The notes: generated from the letters alone by a model not told the origin. A stretch of 64,000 nucleotides of DNA from Chryseobacterium sp. ZHDP1 (GCF_018603435.1 NZ_CP075682.1:806001-870000); one strand, 5' to 3'; shown: positions 8,731 to 17,883, counted from the stretch's first letter. A program made the numbers and translations.

Positions 8731-9339
8731 TTATTTTGCAAAAACATATTTTACACCGATTCCAACAGAAGCCAAATCAAGACCGAAGTTGTAGCTATCT
8801 ACACTTTTAGCATTCTTGTATTTGAAGTTGCTGTATCCGAATTCTCCGATTGTAGCTTCAATAGTCCAGTTTTTGTTTAAGAAATAATCTAAACCTGGCT
8901 TCACAGCAACACCGAAAGAATTGAATTTCTCTTCTGTAGTGTTTGTTACATTTGCAACAGTATTCTCAAGCTTATCTTTTCCGAAAGCCATTGGTACAGA
9001 AAGCTGACCGAAGATGTAGAATTTCTCACCTAAAGTCCAGTACTTTCTTGCAAAAGGTTCTACAACAAATGCAGAAACAGTGCTTTTAGTAGTTGTAAGT
9101 GCACCTTCATTTTTTGCTACGCTTGAAGCATAACCTACTCCAACTCCAACTGCTACGTTTGTTCCAACGAAATGTCCGATTGTAGGAACTAATCTTAAAT
9201 CACTAGTTTTGATGTTTGTATTGTTATCTTCATTAGCTGCAAAGTTTAAAGTTCCTGATACATATGTAGTTCCCTTAGCAATTTGCGCATTAGATAAACC
9301 AAAAAGTGCGATAGCACCTGCTAATAATACCTTTTTCAT
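8731..9339 (-). CDS. Outer-membrane beta-barrel protein (porin family)
   Basis: 202 residues from the ATG at 9339. The signal peptide is MKKVLLAGAIALFGLSNAQ, then come strands such as VPTIGHFVGTNVAVGVGVGY and WTIEATIGEFGYSNF, ending in the typical barrel closing signal ASVGIGVKYVFAK with an aromatic residue near the end. A longer frame starting at 9372 is rejected because a -7 box (9370-9377) overlaps its first codon. It resembles the 8021 protein and is likely a paralogue. Confidence 0.82.
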   Translation of the reverse strand: MKKVLLAGAIALFGLSNAQIAKGTTYVSGTLNFAANEDNNTNIKTSDLRLVPTIGHFVGTNVAVGVGVGYASSVAKNEGALTTTKSTVSAFVVEPFARKYWTLGEKFYIFGQLSVPMAFGKDKLENTVANVTNTTEEKFNSFGVAVKPGLDYFLNKNWTIEATIGEFGYSNFKYKNAKSVDSYNFGLDLASVGIGVKYVFAK

Positions 9340-9369
9340 TTTTTTAATAATTTTAATACTTTCTGACGG

Positions 9370-9377
9370 CAAATTTA
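9370..9377 (-). promoter_or_regulatory. -7 box for the 8731-9339 gene
   Basis: Minus strand TAAATTTG, a perfect TAnnTTTG match, 30 bases upstream of the ATG at 9339. It decides the start codon. Confidence 0.6.
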
Positions 9378-9498
9378 CAGTGACCGCTGTGAATATTAAA
9401 ATTTGTTAATGTGATTAATATCATCGGAAATTTTTAGCAATTTCCAACAATAAATGTTATTAAATAAAGGCTTTTAGCGTTTTCACAAATTTTTGAAT

Positions 9499-9530
9499 AA
9501 AAAAACTCCAATTTTGCAATCGGAGTTCAT
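9499..9530 (-). terminator. Intrinsic terminator after the 9551 gene
   Basis: AACTCC (9504-9509) pairs with GGAGTT (9522-9527), extended inward by ATT with AAT, and the minus-strand side runs into seven T. Confidence 0.65.
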
Positions 9531-9550
9531 TATAGTTGATTTTAAAAAAT

Positions 9551-10060
9551 TTACTTAAGGAAGAAATTTACCCCGAAATTCACCGCTCCGAAGTTAAATC
9601 TGTCGTCACCGTACCAATAAGGACCACGACCTTTGTATTTACTGCTTACACTCTGAAATCCTAAATACAGTTCTGTATTCTTCATCTGATACCCTACTCT
9701 CGGCGCAACATACAGTCCGCTGTTAATGTAGTTTCTCGTAGAAATTCCGGCACCAAGATCCAGTCCTACAAACAAAGGAATCTTATTAAATCTGTATTTT
9801 CCGGAAACTGCAACAGGTATAAATCCAAAATCGTCTACATTATCTTTTCCGAAAAAATGAGAATATCCTGTAGCAGCACCAATATCAAGACCTTTCGTGA
9901 TATTCCACATATACGCTGCGTCTAATCCCAGAGTTACACTCGCTGCATCTGCCGCATCTCCAAGCGGTGCACCAACATGAGCTCCCAGTCTGAAACCTTC
10001 CTGAGCCTGCGTAAGACCTCCAAAAAACGCAAAAGCACTTAACAATAATAGTTTTTTCAT
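9551..10060 (-). CDS. Outer-membrane beta-barrel protein
   Basis: 169 residues with a signal peptide (MKKLLLLSAFAFFGGLTQAQ), then short strands with aromatic girdle residues (FRLGAHVGAPLG, LDIGAATGYSHFFG, VAPRVGYQMKNTELYLGF) and a closing strand NFGAVNFGVNFFLK. It looks like a small eight-stranded barrel. It sits third in a row of four barrel genes on the minus strand, each with its own terminator, so they appear to be separate transcription units. Function unknown. Confidence 0.8.
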   Translation of the reverse strand: MKKLLLLSAFAFFGGLTQAQEGFRLGAHVGAPLGDAADAASVTLGLDAAYMWNITKGLDIGAATGYSHFFGKDNVDDFGFIPVAVSGKYRFNKIPLFVGLDLGAGISTRNYINSGLYVAPRVGYQMKNTELYLGFQSVSSKYKGRGPYWYGDDRFNFGAVNFGVNFFLK

Positions 10061-10123
10061 TTTAATAATTTTAAATTTTGAATTGAGAATTTTCCGGTAA
10101 TAAAAATGGGTACATTTATACAG

Positions 10124-10154
10124 AAAAAAAGCGGTACAAATTCTGTACCGCTTT
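10124..10154 (-). terminator. Intrinsic terminator after the 10176 gene
   Basis: An 11-base-pair perfect stem (AAAGCGGTACA with TGTACCGCTTT) and a five-base loop, followed by a T run on the minus strand. Confidence 0.8.
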
Positions 10155-10175
10155 AATTTTTTATGAGAATAATTC

Positions 10176-10847
10176 TTAGTTTCCTCCGAATTTAAATCCT
10201 ACACCCACTTGTAAAAAGCTGTTAGTTAACTTTTCCCCGTTCGAAGTATCTTTTGCTAAATTAGATACTCCCATGTTGTATCTTGCATCAAAAAACAATC
10301 CGTTCTCCAACATATATTCAGCTCCTAAGAAAGGAGCAATATTCAAAGTATTTAACTGATTTTTGATATCTACTTCATCGCTGCTGTTGATTTCGAATCC
10401 CGGAATAACTCCGCCTAATCCTAGATCTGCAGAATATTTTTGCTTAGCAGAAAGGATAACTCCAAAACTTGCACCTGCAGAAACCGAAAGACCTTCAGTA
10501 ATGAAATATTTAGCAGAAACAGGAATCAATAAAGTATGGTAAGTCTGTTTTGCCTTAACATTAAAAAAGTTGGTAGGATTACTAGGGTCAACTTCTGCAA
10601 TATTCAGTTTTCCTCCAAGTTGAGAATATAAAAGTTCCCCCTGTAAACCAAATCTATCGCTTACTTTATATTCGGCAATACCTCCAATGTAAAAAGTATG
10701 TAACGGATCTGATGTTTCAGAATCTGAGTTGTCTTTAAGCTTAAGAGTTGAATAAGAATATCCTGCTTTAGGTCCGAATCTGAATTCCTGAGCTTTTGCG
10801 CTCAACCCCATAACAGCGACTGCTGTCAAAAGAAATAATTTCTTCAT
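10176..10847 (-). CDS. Outer-membrane beta-barrel protein (PorT/OMP_b-brl_2-like)
   Basis: 223 residues: signal peptide MKKLFLLTAVAVMGLSAKAQ, then FRFGPKAGYSYSTLKLKD, the usual opening strand of Bacteroidetes 'porin family / PorT-like' barrels, further strands such as FGLQGELLYSQLGGK and APFLGAEYMLENGLFFDARY, and the ending VGVGFKFGGN. The domain style is a small eight-stranded barrel. It has a good promoter (10877-10884 with a TTTTG about 18 bases upstream) and its own terminator. Ligand unknown. Confidence 0.82.
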   Translation of the reverse strand: MKKLFLLTAVAVMGLSAKAQEFRFGPKAGYSYSTLKLKDNSDSETSDPLHTFYIGGIAEYKVSDRFGLQGELLYSQLGGKLNIAEVDPSNPTNFFNVKAKQTYHTLLIPVSAKYFITEGLSVSAGASFGVILSAKQKYSADLGLGGVIPGFEINSSDEVDIKNQLNTLNIAPFLGAEYMLENGLFFDARYNMGVSNLAKDTSNGEKLTNSFLQVGVGFKFGGN

Positions 10848-10876
10848 AGTTAATAGTTTTTTTTATTAATCAGCCG

Positions 10877-10884
10877 CAAAAATA
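10877..10884 (-). promoter_or_regulatory. -7 box for the 10176-10847 gene
   Basis: Minus strand TATTTTTG, preceded 18 bases earlier by TTTTG, giving both the -33 and -7 elements of the Bacteroidetes promoter. It is the most complete promoter noticed in the window. Confidence 0.7.
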
Positions 10885-10931
10885 ACATTTTTTTTCTAAT
10901 ATCAAAACTTTTGTTATTGATTGTTTAAAAT

Positions 10932-10964
10932 TAAAAAGCAGATCAACTCCTGTTCATCTGCTTT
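10932..10964 (-). terminator. Intrinsic terminator after phoH
   Basis: AAAAGCAGAT (10933-10942) pairs perfectly with ATCTGCTTTT (10955-10964) over ten bases, with T residues continuing on the minus strand. Confidence 0.75.
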
Positions 10965-10987
10965 TCAATTATATTATGATAAATTGT

Positions 10988-11947
10988 TTAATCGTTTCGC
11001 TGTCTTTTTTCCTCATCGTTGTAGGCTAAAATAATCTTTCTTACAACAGGATGCCTTACAACATCTTCTTCCGTTAGATGAACAAAACCGATTTCTTTTA
11101 CATCTTTCAGAATTCTCATGGCTTCCTTTAATCCGGATTGCTGTTTCGGAGGTAAATCCACCTGACTCGGATCTCCGGTGATGATAAATTTAGCATTCAT
11201 CCCCATTCTGGTTAAAAACATTTTCATTTGGGAATGGGTTGTATTCTGCGCTTCATCCAGAATTACAAAGGCATCATCCAGAGTTCTTCCTCTCATAAAC
11301 GCTAACGGAGCCACTTCAATCACTTTCTTTTCAATAAAACCTTCCAGTTTTTCATGCGGAATCATATCACGCAATGCATCATACAAAGGCTGTAAGTATG
11401 GGTCCAGCTTTTCTTTAAGATCACCGGGTAAAAATCCTAAGCTCTCCCCTGCTTCAACGGCAGGTCGTGTTAAAACAATTCTTTTAACGGTTTTATCCCT
11501 CAAAGCTTTTGCCGCCAAAGCCACACTCGTATACGTCTTTCCCGTTCCCGCAGGTCCGATCGCAAAAACCATATCTTTTTTCTCAGTTTCTTTAACTAAT
11601 TTTTTAAGGTTGGTGGTTTTTGCTTTGATGATTTTACCATTTACGCCTTTTACAATGATGTCCTGATCAAAAACAAGCTGTTTTTCGTTTTCATCTTTAA
11701 TATTCAGAAGATTTTCAACATCTTTCAGGTCTATAGAATTATTTTTTGAAATAAAATTGACAATATCATCAAGCTTTTTCTTAAAAATATCCAAAGCTTC
11801 CTGATTGCCCATCGCAAATATATAGTGATCTCTTCCGGTAATTTTAAGAGTGGGAAAAGTAGATTTTATAAGGTTGAAAAATTGGTTGTTTACTCCGTAG
11901 AAGATTTTCGCATCGATATCCTCAAGATCATATGTCAATTCAAACAT
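10988..11947 (-). CDS. phoH: PhoH family ATPase
   Basis: Cytoplasmic P-loop protein of the PhoH/YbeZ group, linked in other bacteria to RNA handling together with YbeY. The 319 residues show a KH-like N-terminal region, then Walker A GPAGTGKTYTS (K137) and Walker B FVILDEAQN, followed by FLTRMGMNAKFIITGDPSQ, the hallmark of the family. Length fits. Single gene with its own terminator. The biochemical role is not fully settled for the family. Confidence 0.93.
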   Translation of the reverse strand: MFELTYDLEDIDAKIFYGVNNQFFNLIKSTFPTLKITGRDHYIFAMGNQEALDIFKKKLDDIVNFISKNNSIDLKDVENLLNIKDENEKQLVFDQDIIVKGVNGKIIKAKTTNLKKLVKETEKKDMVFAIGPAGTGKTYTSVALAAKALRDKTVKRIVLTRPAVEAGESLGFLPGDLKEKLDPYLQPLYDALRDMIPHEKLEGFIEKKVIEVAPLAFMRGRTLDDAFVILDEAQNTTHSQMKMFLTRMGMNAKFIITGDPSQVDLPPKQQSGLKEAMRILKDVKEIGFVHLTEEDVVRHPVVRKIILAYNDEEKRQRND

Positions 11948-12047
11948 GCAGTATTATTATTAATTTTAGATTTTAAATTTAAAGCTTTTTTTGAAATTTA
12001 TATCAAATTCTTTTCCATAATTTTTCCGGCATTCCTTTTATTTTAGA

Positions 12048-12055
12048 TAAATTTG
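12048..12055 (+). promoter_or_regulatory. -7 box for the 12083 gene
   Basis: TAAATTTG, a perfect match, 27 bases before the ATG at 12083. It overlaps the first codon of a longer frame (TTG at 12053) and therefore argues against that start. Confidence 0.6.
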
Positions 12056-12082
12056 CATTTCTATCATTCTATACAACCATCA

Positions 12083-12910
12083 ATGTCAATTATAACCCTC
12101 ACTTCAGATTTCGGAAATTTGGATTACAGAGTTGCCGCTGTAAAAGGGAGCATTCTTTCTCTGAATCAGAAGGTTAATATTGTTGATATTAGTCACGAAA
12201 TACAGGCTTTTAACCTTATACAGACCTCTTACATCGTAAGAAATGCATACAAACATTTTCCGAAAGGCACCATACATATTGTTTCCGTAGACAGTTTTCA
12301 TAACAGAAACAGGAAAAATATTTTATATAAATCCGACGGACATTACTTTTTGGCGGCGGATAACGGCGTTTTAAGTTTAATTTTTTTTGATATTAAGCCT
12401 GAAGCCATTTACGAAATTACACTAAACAACCGTTTCGACGATATCGTTAATTTTACTTCTACGGATGTTTTTGTTCCTGCAGCCGTTCATCTGGCAAACG
12501 GAGGACTTCCCGAAGTGATCGGAAGAAAAATAGACTCTGCAAAACAGCTCCTGTTTCCAAAACCTGTTTATAATGAATCTGAAAAAATGATTATCGGAGA
12601 AGTTACGTACATTGATAATTTCGGAAATATAATCTCAAATATTAACAAAGATTTTTTCGAAACCATCTCAAAAGGATACGAAAGTTTCACGATAAAATTC
12701 AGAAACTTAGCACTTTCAAGAGTCTTTTCTAGTCATACGGAAGTGGTTTCGGACTGGGATAGGGAAACAGAATTTCACGGGCAGTCTGCTGCAATCTTCA
12801 ATGACAGTCAGCTTTTGGAGCTTACCATCTACAAAGGAAGCCGAAAAAACGGGGCAAAATCCCTGTTTGGACTTAACGTGGGCGAAAATATTTACATTGA
12901 ATTTTTCTAA
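12083..12910 (+). CDS. SAM hydroxide adenosyltransferase family protein (DUF62)
   Basis: 275 residues. The N-terminus ITLTSDFGNLDYRVAAVKG and the segment IVDISHEIQAFN are the family signature, and the C-terminal beta-barrel domain starts near GEVTYIDNFGNIISNI. Relatives hydrolyse S-adenosylmethionine to adenosine and methionine using an activated water; fluorinase and chlorinase belong to the same fold. The normal physiological role is unclear. The ATG at 12083 gives the canonical N-terminus and lies just after a -7 box. It is followed 63 bases later by an E2 gene with its own promoter. Confidence 0.9.
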   Translation: MSIITLTSDFGNLDYRVAAVKGSILSLNQKVNIVDISHEIQAFNLIQTSYIVRNAYKHFPKGTIHIVSVDSFHNRNRKNILYKSDGHYFLAADNGVLSLIFFDIKPEAIYEITLNNRFDDIVNFTSTDVFVPAAVHLANGGLPEVIGRKIDSAKQLLFPKPVYNESEKMIIGEVTYIDNFGNIISNINKDFFETISKGYESFTIKFRNLALSRVFSSHTEVVSDWDRETEFHGQSAAIFNDSQLLELTIYKGSRKNGAKSLFGLNVGENIYIEFF

Positions 12911-12945
12911 AATTTAATATTTCATAAAAAAATCGATTTTTTTTA

Positions 12946-12953
12946 TATATTTG
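12946..12953 (+). promoter_or_regulatory. -7 box for the E2 gene at 12974
   Basis: TATATTTG, a perfect TAnnTTTG match, 20 bases upstream of the ATG. Confidence 0.6.
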
Positions 12954-12973
12954 TCAAAATCTAAAAATTAAAA

Positions 12974-14284
12974 ATGGCAGAATACAAATTATTGCTTCCG
13001 TCCATGGGAGAAGGTGTTATGGAAGCGACAATTATCTCCTGGTTGTTCAACGAAGGTGATAGCGTAAAAGAGGATGATTCCGTAGTAGAAATTGCAACAG
13101 ATAAGGTAGATTCAGACGTTCCGACACCCGTTTCGGGGAAAATCGTAAAGATTTTGAAACAGAAAGACGAAGTTGCAAAAGTAGGTGAAGCCATTGCTAT
13201 TTTAGAAATTGAAGGAGAAGGCGGAAACCCAGTTTCTGAAGAAGTAAAAACGGAAACTCCGACTGCTGCTCCGGACGCAGAAACCTTAAAAACCATTGAA
13301 GAACCTTTAAAAGCAGCTGCTTCAACAGAGTTTTCGGGAGATCTTTATCTTTCGCCGCTTGTAAAATCTATTGCTCAGCAGGAAAATATTTCTGAAACCG
13401 AACTGAAAGCCATCAAAGGAAGCGGTCTGGAAGGAAGAATTACCAAAGAAGATATTTTAGCATACGTTAAAAACAGAGGAAACCAGCAAGTTCAGCAGGC
13501 AGCTCCAGTACAAACTGCATCTGTTCCACAACCGGTTGCAACTTCAGCTCCGGCTGCTACGATTACGGCTGCTGCAGGTGATGAGATCATTCCAATGGAC
13601 AGAATGAGAAAAATCATCGCTGAAAACATGGTAAAAGCGAAGCAGATTGCTCCGCACGTTACCTCTTTCATTGAAACAGACGTTACCAACGTTGTAAAAT
13701 GGAGAAATAAAAACAAATCTCTTTTTGAAAAACGTGAAGGTGAAAAACTGACGTTCATGCCGATTTTCGTGAAAGCAGTTGTGAAAGCGATTCAGGATTT
13801 CCCTATGATCAACGTATCAATCAGCGGAGAAAACATCATCAAAAAGAAAAACATCAACATCGGTATGGCAACAGCTTTACCGGACGGAAACCTTATCGTT
13901 CCTGTTATTAAAAATGCAGATCAGTTATCACTTTCAGGATTGGCAAAAGCGATCAACGATTTGGCGTACAGAGCAAGAAACAAAAAATTAAGACCTGAAG
14001 ATACTCAGGGCGCGACATATACAATTTCTAACGTAGGAAGCTTCGGAAATTTAATGGGAACTCCGATTATTCCTCAACCTCAGGTTGCAATCTTGGCAAT
14101 CGGAGCCATCGTTAAGAAACCTGCCGTTCTTGAAACTCCGGACGGAGATGTAATCGCGATCAGAAACCTGATGTTCATGTCTCATTCATACGACCACAGA
14201 GTTGTAGACGGTTCTTTAGGCGGAATGATGCTGAAACATGTTCATGATTACCTTGAAAACTGGGATCTGAACACGGAAATATAA
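12974..14284 (+). CDS. 2-oxoacid dehydrogenase E2 (dihydrolipoamide acyltransferase)
   Basis: 436 residues. Lipoyl domain 1-about 80, with the lipoylated lysine K44 in IATDKVDSDVP; peripheral subunit-binding domain about 123-170 (LSPLVKSIAQQ ... GLEGRITKEDIL); Ala/Pro/Gln-rich linker; catalytic domain from about 205 with the active-site histidine H408 and D412 in SYDHRVVDGSLGG. E2 transfers the acyl group from lipoate to CoA. No E1 or E3 gene is adjacent, and the 2-oxoglutarate E2 is a different gene (30976). This is therefore probably a pyruvate or branched-chain oxoacid E2 (bkdB-like); sequence alone does not decide. Confidence 0.88.
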   Translation: MAEYKLLLPSMGEGVMEATIISWLFNEGDSVKEDDSVVEIATDKVDSDVPTPVSGKIVKILKQKDEVAKVGEAIAILEIEGEGGNPVSEEVKTETPTAAPDAETLKTIEEPLKAAASTEFSGDLYLSPLVKSIAQQENISETELKAIKGSGLEGRITKEDILAYVKNRGNQQVQQAAPVQTASVPQPVATSAPAATITAAAGDEIIPMDRMRKIIAENMVKAKQIAPHVTSFIETDVTNVVKWRNKNKSLFEKREGEKLTFMPIFVKAVVKAIQDFPMINVSISGENIIKKKNINIGMATALPDGNLIVPVIKNADQLSLSGLAKAINDLAYRARNKKLRPEDTQGATYTISNVGSFGNLMGTPIIPQPQVAILAIGAIVKKPAVLETPDGDVIAIRNLMFMSHSYDHRVVDGSLGGMMLKHVHDYLENWDLNTEI

Positions 14285-14285
14285 T

Positions 14286-14325
14286 TTATAAATGATGAAT
14301 GATGAATGATAAGTGATAAATGATA
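14286..14325. repeat. Degenerate ATGATGA-type tandem repeat just after the E2 stop codon
   Basis: Short units of seven to eight bases (AATGATGA, AAGTGATA and variants) are repeated about five times with drift. It starts within two bases of the stop codon, like several other degenerate repeats in this window, and is followed by the terminator at 14367. Confidence 0.55.
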
Positions 14326-14366
14326 CAATTGTTATATTAAGCTTATCGAAACATCTTTACAATATA

Positions 14367-14396
14367 AAACCTTCGAATTTTTTCGGAGGTTTTTTT
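14367..14396 (+). terminator. Intrinsic terminator after the E2 gene
   Basis: AACCTTCG pairs with CGGAGGTT (one G-T pair) across an eight-base loop, followed by a run of T. Confidence 0.7.
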
Positions 14397-14411
14397 GTTA
14401 GCAAATATTTC

Positions 14412-15332
14412 TTATTGATTAGATTCTAACTCGTATTTTATTTCAGTATCCAGCTTGAAATTTTCTTTTTTATTGGACAGATAAATACTTTTCAGACTGT
14501 CATTTTTATCAAGATCGATGTGTAGATCAAAATGATCTGTAGATTTGTTTTTTAAAATTTCATAGAGATGATCAGGATCTAGATGTATTTTCATTCTTAA
14601 AACAGGCGCAAAAAAATATTCTTCCGACTTAGGTTTCATTCCGGCATTTTTAGTGACTTTAAGATCAATTTCATCAAAGGGACGTATTATAAGAGGTCGA
14701 TTTTCATAGAAAAATTTTCTGTTTATGAGTGTATCTGCTGAATAAGATGAATTTGATAAATAATGATAAGTCACAGGACTAAATTCTATTCCTGAAAACC
14801 CGGAGCCGCTTTTTATCGTAAGATATGGGGTAATTTTTATTTTATTCTGAGCAAAAAATACTGCGACATCTCTATTTACCTCTTTATTAAACCAAGGCTT
14901 TAAAACCGCAGTTCCCCTAAGTTTTTGTGTTACTTTATAATTCGCTTTTACAGTAAACGCTCCATGTTTTCCAAAGGTAAGCCCAAAATTTTCGCTATTT
15001 TCAATGTTTTTCCTGATAAGGTCATTATCAATTTCTCCATTGAATTCATAAAATTTGTTGTCCTCAAAACAGAACCAAAGCAAATGAAGTTTTTTAGGCA
15101 GAAGTTTTTCATTTACCGATAAATGATTTTCCCCATTGGGAATATTAATAGTATCATCTTTGTTTATGAACTTATTTTCCAGAAGTACAGTATTTATATT
15201 CTCTTCGTTTTCAACATAAATATAATAATCTGATCTGTCAAATCTTTTGTAAGCAGTTTCATGCAAAAAAATTCCGATAATTAATCCTCCAATAAGAATT
15301 AATAAAATGATATTCCAAATTTTAATAGCCAT
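14412..15332 (-). CDS. Unrecognised single-helix membrane-anchored protein
   Basis: 306 residues. One N-terminal hydrophobic helix (MAIKIWNIILLILIGGLIIG), then a soluble extracytoplasmic region rich in strands, with tyrosine-rich stretches and no motif that I recognise. The start ATG at 15330-15332 lies inside the last codons of the upstream gene (15322-15645), so the two are translationally coupled, and the partner is a three-helix membrane protein. A functional pair is likely, the activity unknown. There is no lipobox or classic cleavable signal peptide. Confidence 0.6.
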   Translation of the reverse strand: MAIKIWNIILLILIGGLIIGIFLHETAYKRFDRSDYYIYVENEENINTVLLENKFINKDDTINIPNGENHLSVNEKLLPKKLHLLWFCFEDNKFYEFNGEIDNDLIRKNIENSENFGLTFGKHGAFTVKANYKVTQKLRGTAVLKPWFNKEVNRDVAVFFAQNKIKITPYLTIKSGSGFSGIEFSPVTYHYLSNSSYSADTLINRKFFYENRPLIIRPFDEIDLKVTKNAGMKPKSEEYFFAPVLRMKIHLDPDHLYEILKNKSTDHFDLHIDLDKNDSLKSIYLSNKKENFKLDTEIKYELESNQ

Positions 15333-15645
15333 TTATATGCGCTTTAGCCAATCCTGATAACAATACTAAAAACAAGCTGTAAATAATAAGAAAAATAAAC
15401 ATACAGACAAGAATTATAATGTACACCGTTCTGATTTCTTTACCTGTTGTTACTGCAGAACTTATAAGAATAATTAGCATGTTAATGATTAACAGATAAA
15501 GATAATTATTTAAAAAATCAATTGATAAAAAATCATAACGCTGTAAAAACAGAATATGTGAAAGCAAAAAAAATATAAAAACCAATATCACATTTGTAGA
15601 GTTTTTTTTCAGTAGCTGATCTCTATTTTTATAAATATTCATCAT
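15322..15645 (-). CDS. Small membrane protein, partner of 14412-15332
   Basis: 107 residues with three hydrophobic helices (about 18-34, 46-62 and 70-98) and charged ends (MMNIYKNRDQLLKKN at the start). Overlaps the next gene by 11 bases. No family recognised. The divergent gene at 15728 lies 82 bases away across an AT-rich spacer without a clear -7 box. Confidence 0.55.
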   Translation of the reverse strand: MMNIYKNRDQLLKKNSTNVILVFIFFLLSHILFLQRYDFLSIDFLNNYLYLLIINMLIILISSAVTTGKEIRTVYIIILVCMFIFLIIYSLFLVLLSGLAKAHINGY

Positions 15646-15727
15646 GTTTTATAAACTTTTTTCCGTTTTTGTGTAAATCTACTCATTAATATTTAAATTT
15701 AACACAATTTAAAAAACCCTTTTCACC

Positions 15728-16351
15728 GTGGAACTCGATTTCAGAAAACTAAACGTTAAAAAACTTTTCGATTTTTCAAAAGAAGAGGAAAATCTGATTT
15801 TTGAGGTTTATGACAACCTTTTTGAAATTTACGATATTGCCGTTATTGAAATCAAAGACTCCCCTTTTCATGAATTTAACTCCGCTGAAGAAATACCGCT
15901 TTTTACTCCAAAAATAGGCTATTTTATTACAGACGAAAACAAGCAAAATTCTTTTTATCTTTTTATTGTCAGTAAAATCGGAACAACTGTAAAAGGAGCG
16001 TACACAACAACTTCTTACGACAGTCTGCAAATCTGGGGAATGAAAAAATTAAGCAGTGATTTTGAGTTCATTTCAGTCAACAGAAAAAAATGGGCAGATA
16101 AAATTGCAGGAATATTCAGCAGCTTTACTGTTAATTTCAAAGACCGTGATTTTAAAGACTTTTATGTTTTGGGAAGTGATCCTTTAAAAACCCAATCCTT
16201 TTTAAACTCAGAACGAAAAGAAATAATCAAAGCGTTTTCTGATGAAGATTTTAAGCTGGAAATTAAAAACGACTTATTAAGCTTCGCCTTGCCTAAAGAA
16301 CTTTCTGTACAAAATGCTTTAATGGTTTCAAAATTTTTGAAAGAAATATAA
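15728..16351 (+). CDS. Unrecognised cytoplasmic protein
   Basis: 207 residues beginning with a GTG codon (MELDFRKLNVKKLF). Acidic and lysine-rich, no signal peptide or helix spanning the membrane, mixed alpha/beta composition, with aromatic segments such as GYFITDENKQNSFYLF and FYVLGSDPLKTQSF. No recognised domain. Sits 40 bases upstream of the ClC gene on the same strand and may share its transcript. Confidence 0.55.
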   Translation: MELDFRKLNVKKLFDFSKEEENLIFEVYDNLFEIYDIAVIEIKDSPFHEFNSAEEIPLFTPKIGYFITDENKQNSFYLFIVSKIGTTVKGAYTTTSYDSLQIWGMKKLSSDFEFISVNRKKWADKIAGIFSSFTVNFKDRDFKDFYVLGSDPLKTQSFLNSERKEIIKAFSDEDFKLEIKNDLLSFALPKELSVQNALMVSKFLKEI

Positions 16352-16391
16352 ATTCCTTATTTTTATCAACAATCTTGCGACAAACCATTTA

Positions 16392-17750
16392 ATGCAGAAA
16401 ATAATAGTCATCATCCGAAGATCTCTAAAAAAATCTTTTGATAATATTAGAAACGAACAACTGAAGTACAATCTGCTTCAGGCAATTCCTTTTTGGATCG
16501 GTTCCGTAATTACGGGTTTTGTGGCGGTGATGTATGCCAAAATTTTTGCATGGGGAGAAAATCTTTTGCATTTTATTTTGGACTGGCATTCCTGGATGAT
16601 CTTCATTATTGCCCCGATTGGTTTTGTCTTGTCTTGGTGGCTCGTGAAAGAATTTGCCCCGAATGCAAAAGGAAGCGGAATTCCTCAGGTGATGGCAGCC
16701 GTAGAATTAGCCAACCCGAAAGAACATAAAAAGATCCGAAGTTTACTAAGCTTAAAAATTATTGTTTTTAAAATTCTTTCTTCTTTGGTTTTGGTTATCG
16801 GGGGCGGTGCAGTCGGTCGCGAAGGTCCTACGATTCAGATTGCAGGTTCTGTTTTCAGAAAAGTAAACGAATACCTTCCCGAATGGTGGCCGAAAATTTC
16901 AAAGAAAAACATGATCATGACGGGTGCAGCAGCGGGACTTGCAGCGGCTTTCAACACACCTTTAGGCGGAATTGTTTTCGCTGTGGAAGAGCTTTCCAAA
17001 ACGCATATCAATTACTTTAAAACCGCTCTGTTTACCGCAGTTATCATTGCGGGTTTAACGGCTCAGACTTTGGCAGGTTCTTACCTGTATTTGGGATATC
17101 CGAAAACAAATGACGTTTCTTTAATGGTCATGTTTCCCATCATTTTAGTGGGCGGAATTGCCGGAATTTTAGCCAGTCAGCTCTCCGTAATCATGCTGAA
17201 AATGAATGACTGGAAGAAAAGAAAACTTAAAACAGACCGTGCGAACGTAGCATTTTTAATTTTCTGCGCTCTGATCATCGCTTCTATAGCCTTTTTCATC
17301 AACAGAGAAATATTGGGCTCCGGAAAAGAAATCATGGAACGCGTTCTTTTTACTTCAGAAAAACATGAAGACTGGTACGTTCCGGTTTTAAGAATGTTGG
17401 GTCCTGCCCTTTCCTTCACTTCCGGCGGCGCAGGAGGAATTTTTGCCCCTGCTTTAACAGCCGGAGCAAGTATTGGTTCTGTTATTTCAGGATTCATTCA
17501 TTTAAGCCCGAATGAAACCAATGTTGTTGTTTTGGCAGGAATGGTTGCTTTTTTAACCGGAATTACAAGAGCACCTTTTACATCGGCAATCATTGTTCTG
17601 GAAATGACCGACAGACATTCTTTAATATTTCATCTTATGTTAGCCGGAATGGTGTCTTCCATTGCCTCGATCTTGGTAAGCCGACATTCTTTATATGATA
17701 TCATCAAAGTGAATTTTTTAACAGAGATCAGAAAAGACGACCGTATGTAA
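16392..17750 (+). CDS. ClC family chloride/proton antiporter
   Basis: 452 residues, the core length of bacterial ClC proteins without C-terminal CBS domains. The selectivity motifs are clear: GSGIPQ near residue 96, GREGPTIQ (gating glutamate E144), and GGIFAPALTAGASIG near 345. A second acidic pair E199-E200 in FAVEELSK occupies the place of the proton glutamate of E. coli ClC-ec1, which suggests an exchanger rather than a channel. Ten or more helices cover the rest. Inner membrane; roles known for the family include acid resistance. The stop codon is followed by drifting GGGTTTAAAG-like repeats. Confidence 0.93.
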   Translation: MQKIIVIIRRSLKKSFDNIRNEQLKYNLLQAIPFWIGSVITGFVAVMYAKIFAWGENLLHFILDWHSWMIFIIAPIGFVLSWWLVKEFAPNAKGSGIPQVMAAVELANPKEHKKIRSLLSLKIIVFKILSSLVLVIGGGAVGREGPTIQIAGSVFRKVNEYLPEWWPKISKKNMIMTGAAAGLAAAFNTPLGGIVFAVEELSKTHINYFKTALFTAVIIAGLTAQTLAGSYLYLGYPKTNDVSLMVMFPIILVGGIAGILASQLSVIMLKMNDWKKRKLKTDRANVAFLIFCALIIASIAFFINREILGSGKEIMERVLFTSEKHEDWYVPVLRMLGPALSFTSGGAGGIFAPALTAGASIGSVISGFIHLSPNETNVVVLAGMVAFLTGITRAPFTSAIIVLEMTDRHSLIFHLMLAGMVSSIASILVSRHSLYDIIKVNFLTEIRKDDRM

Positions 17751-17883
17751 AGTTCAGGGTTTTGGGTTTAAAGTTTATTTCTCAGAAATGCTTCAACAGC
17801 CAAAAACCATAACTAACAACACTTCGCCATCAATTATTTTCAAGAAAGACTCCTCTTATATTGCATATTACAAATATATTGTC

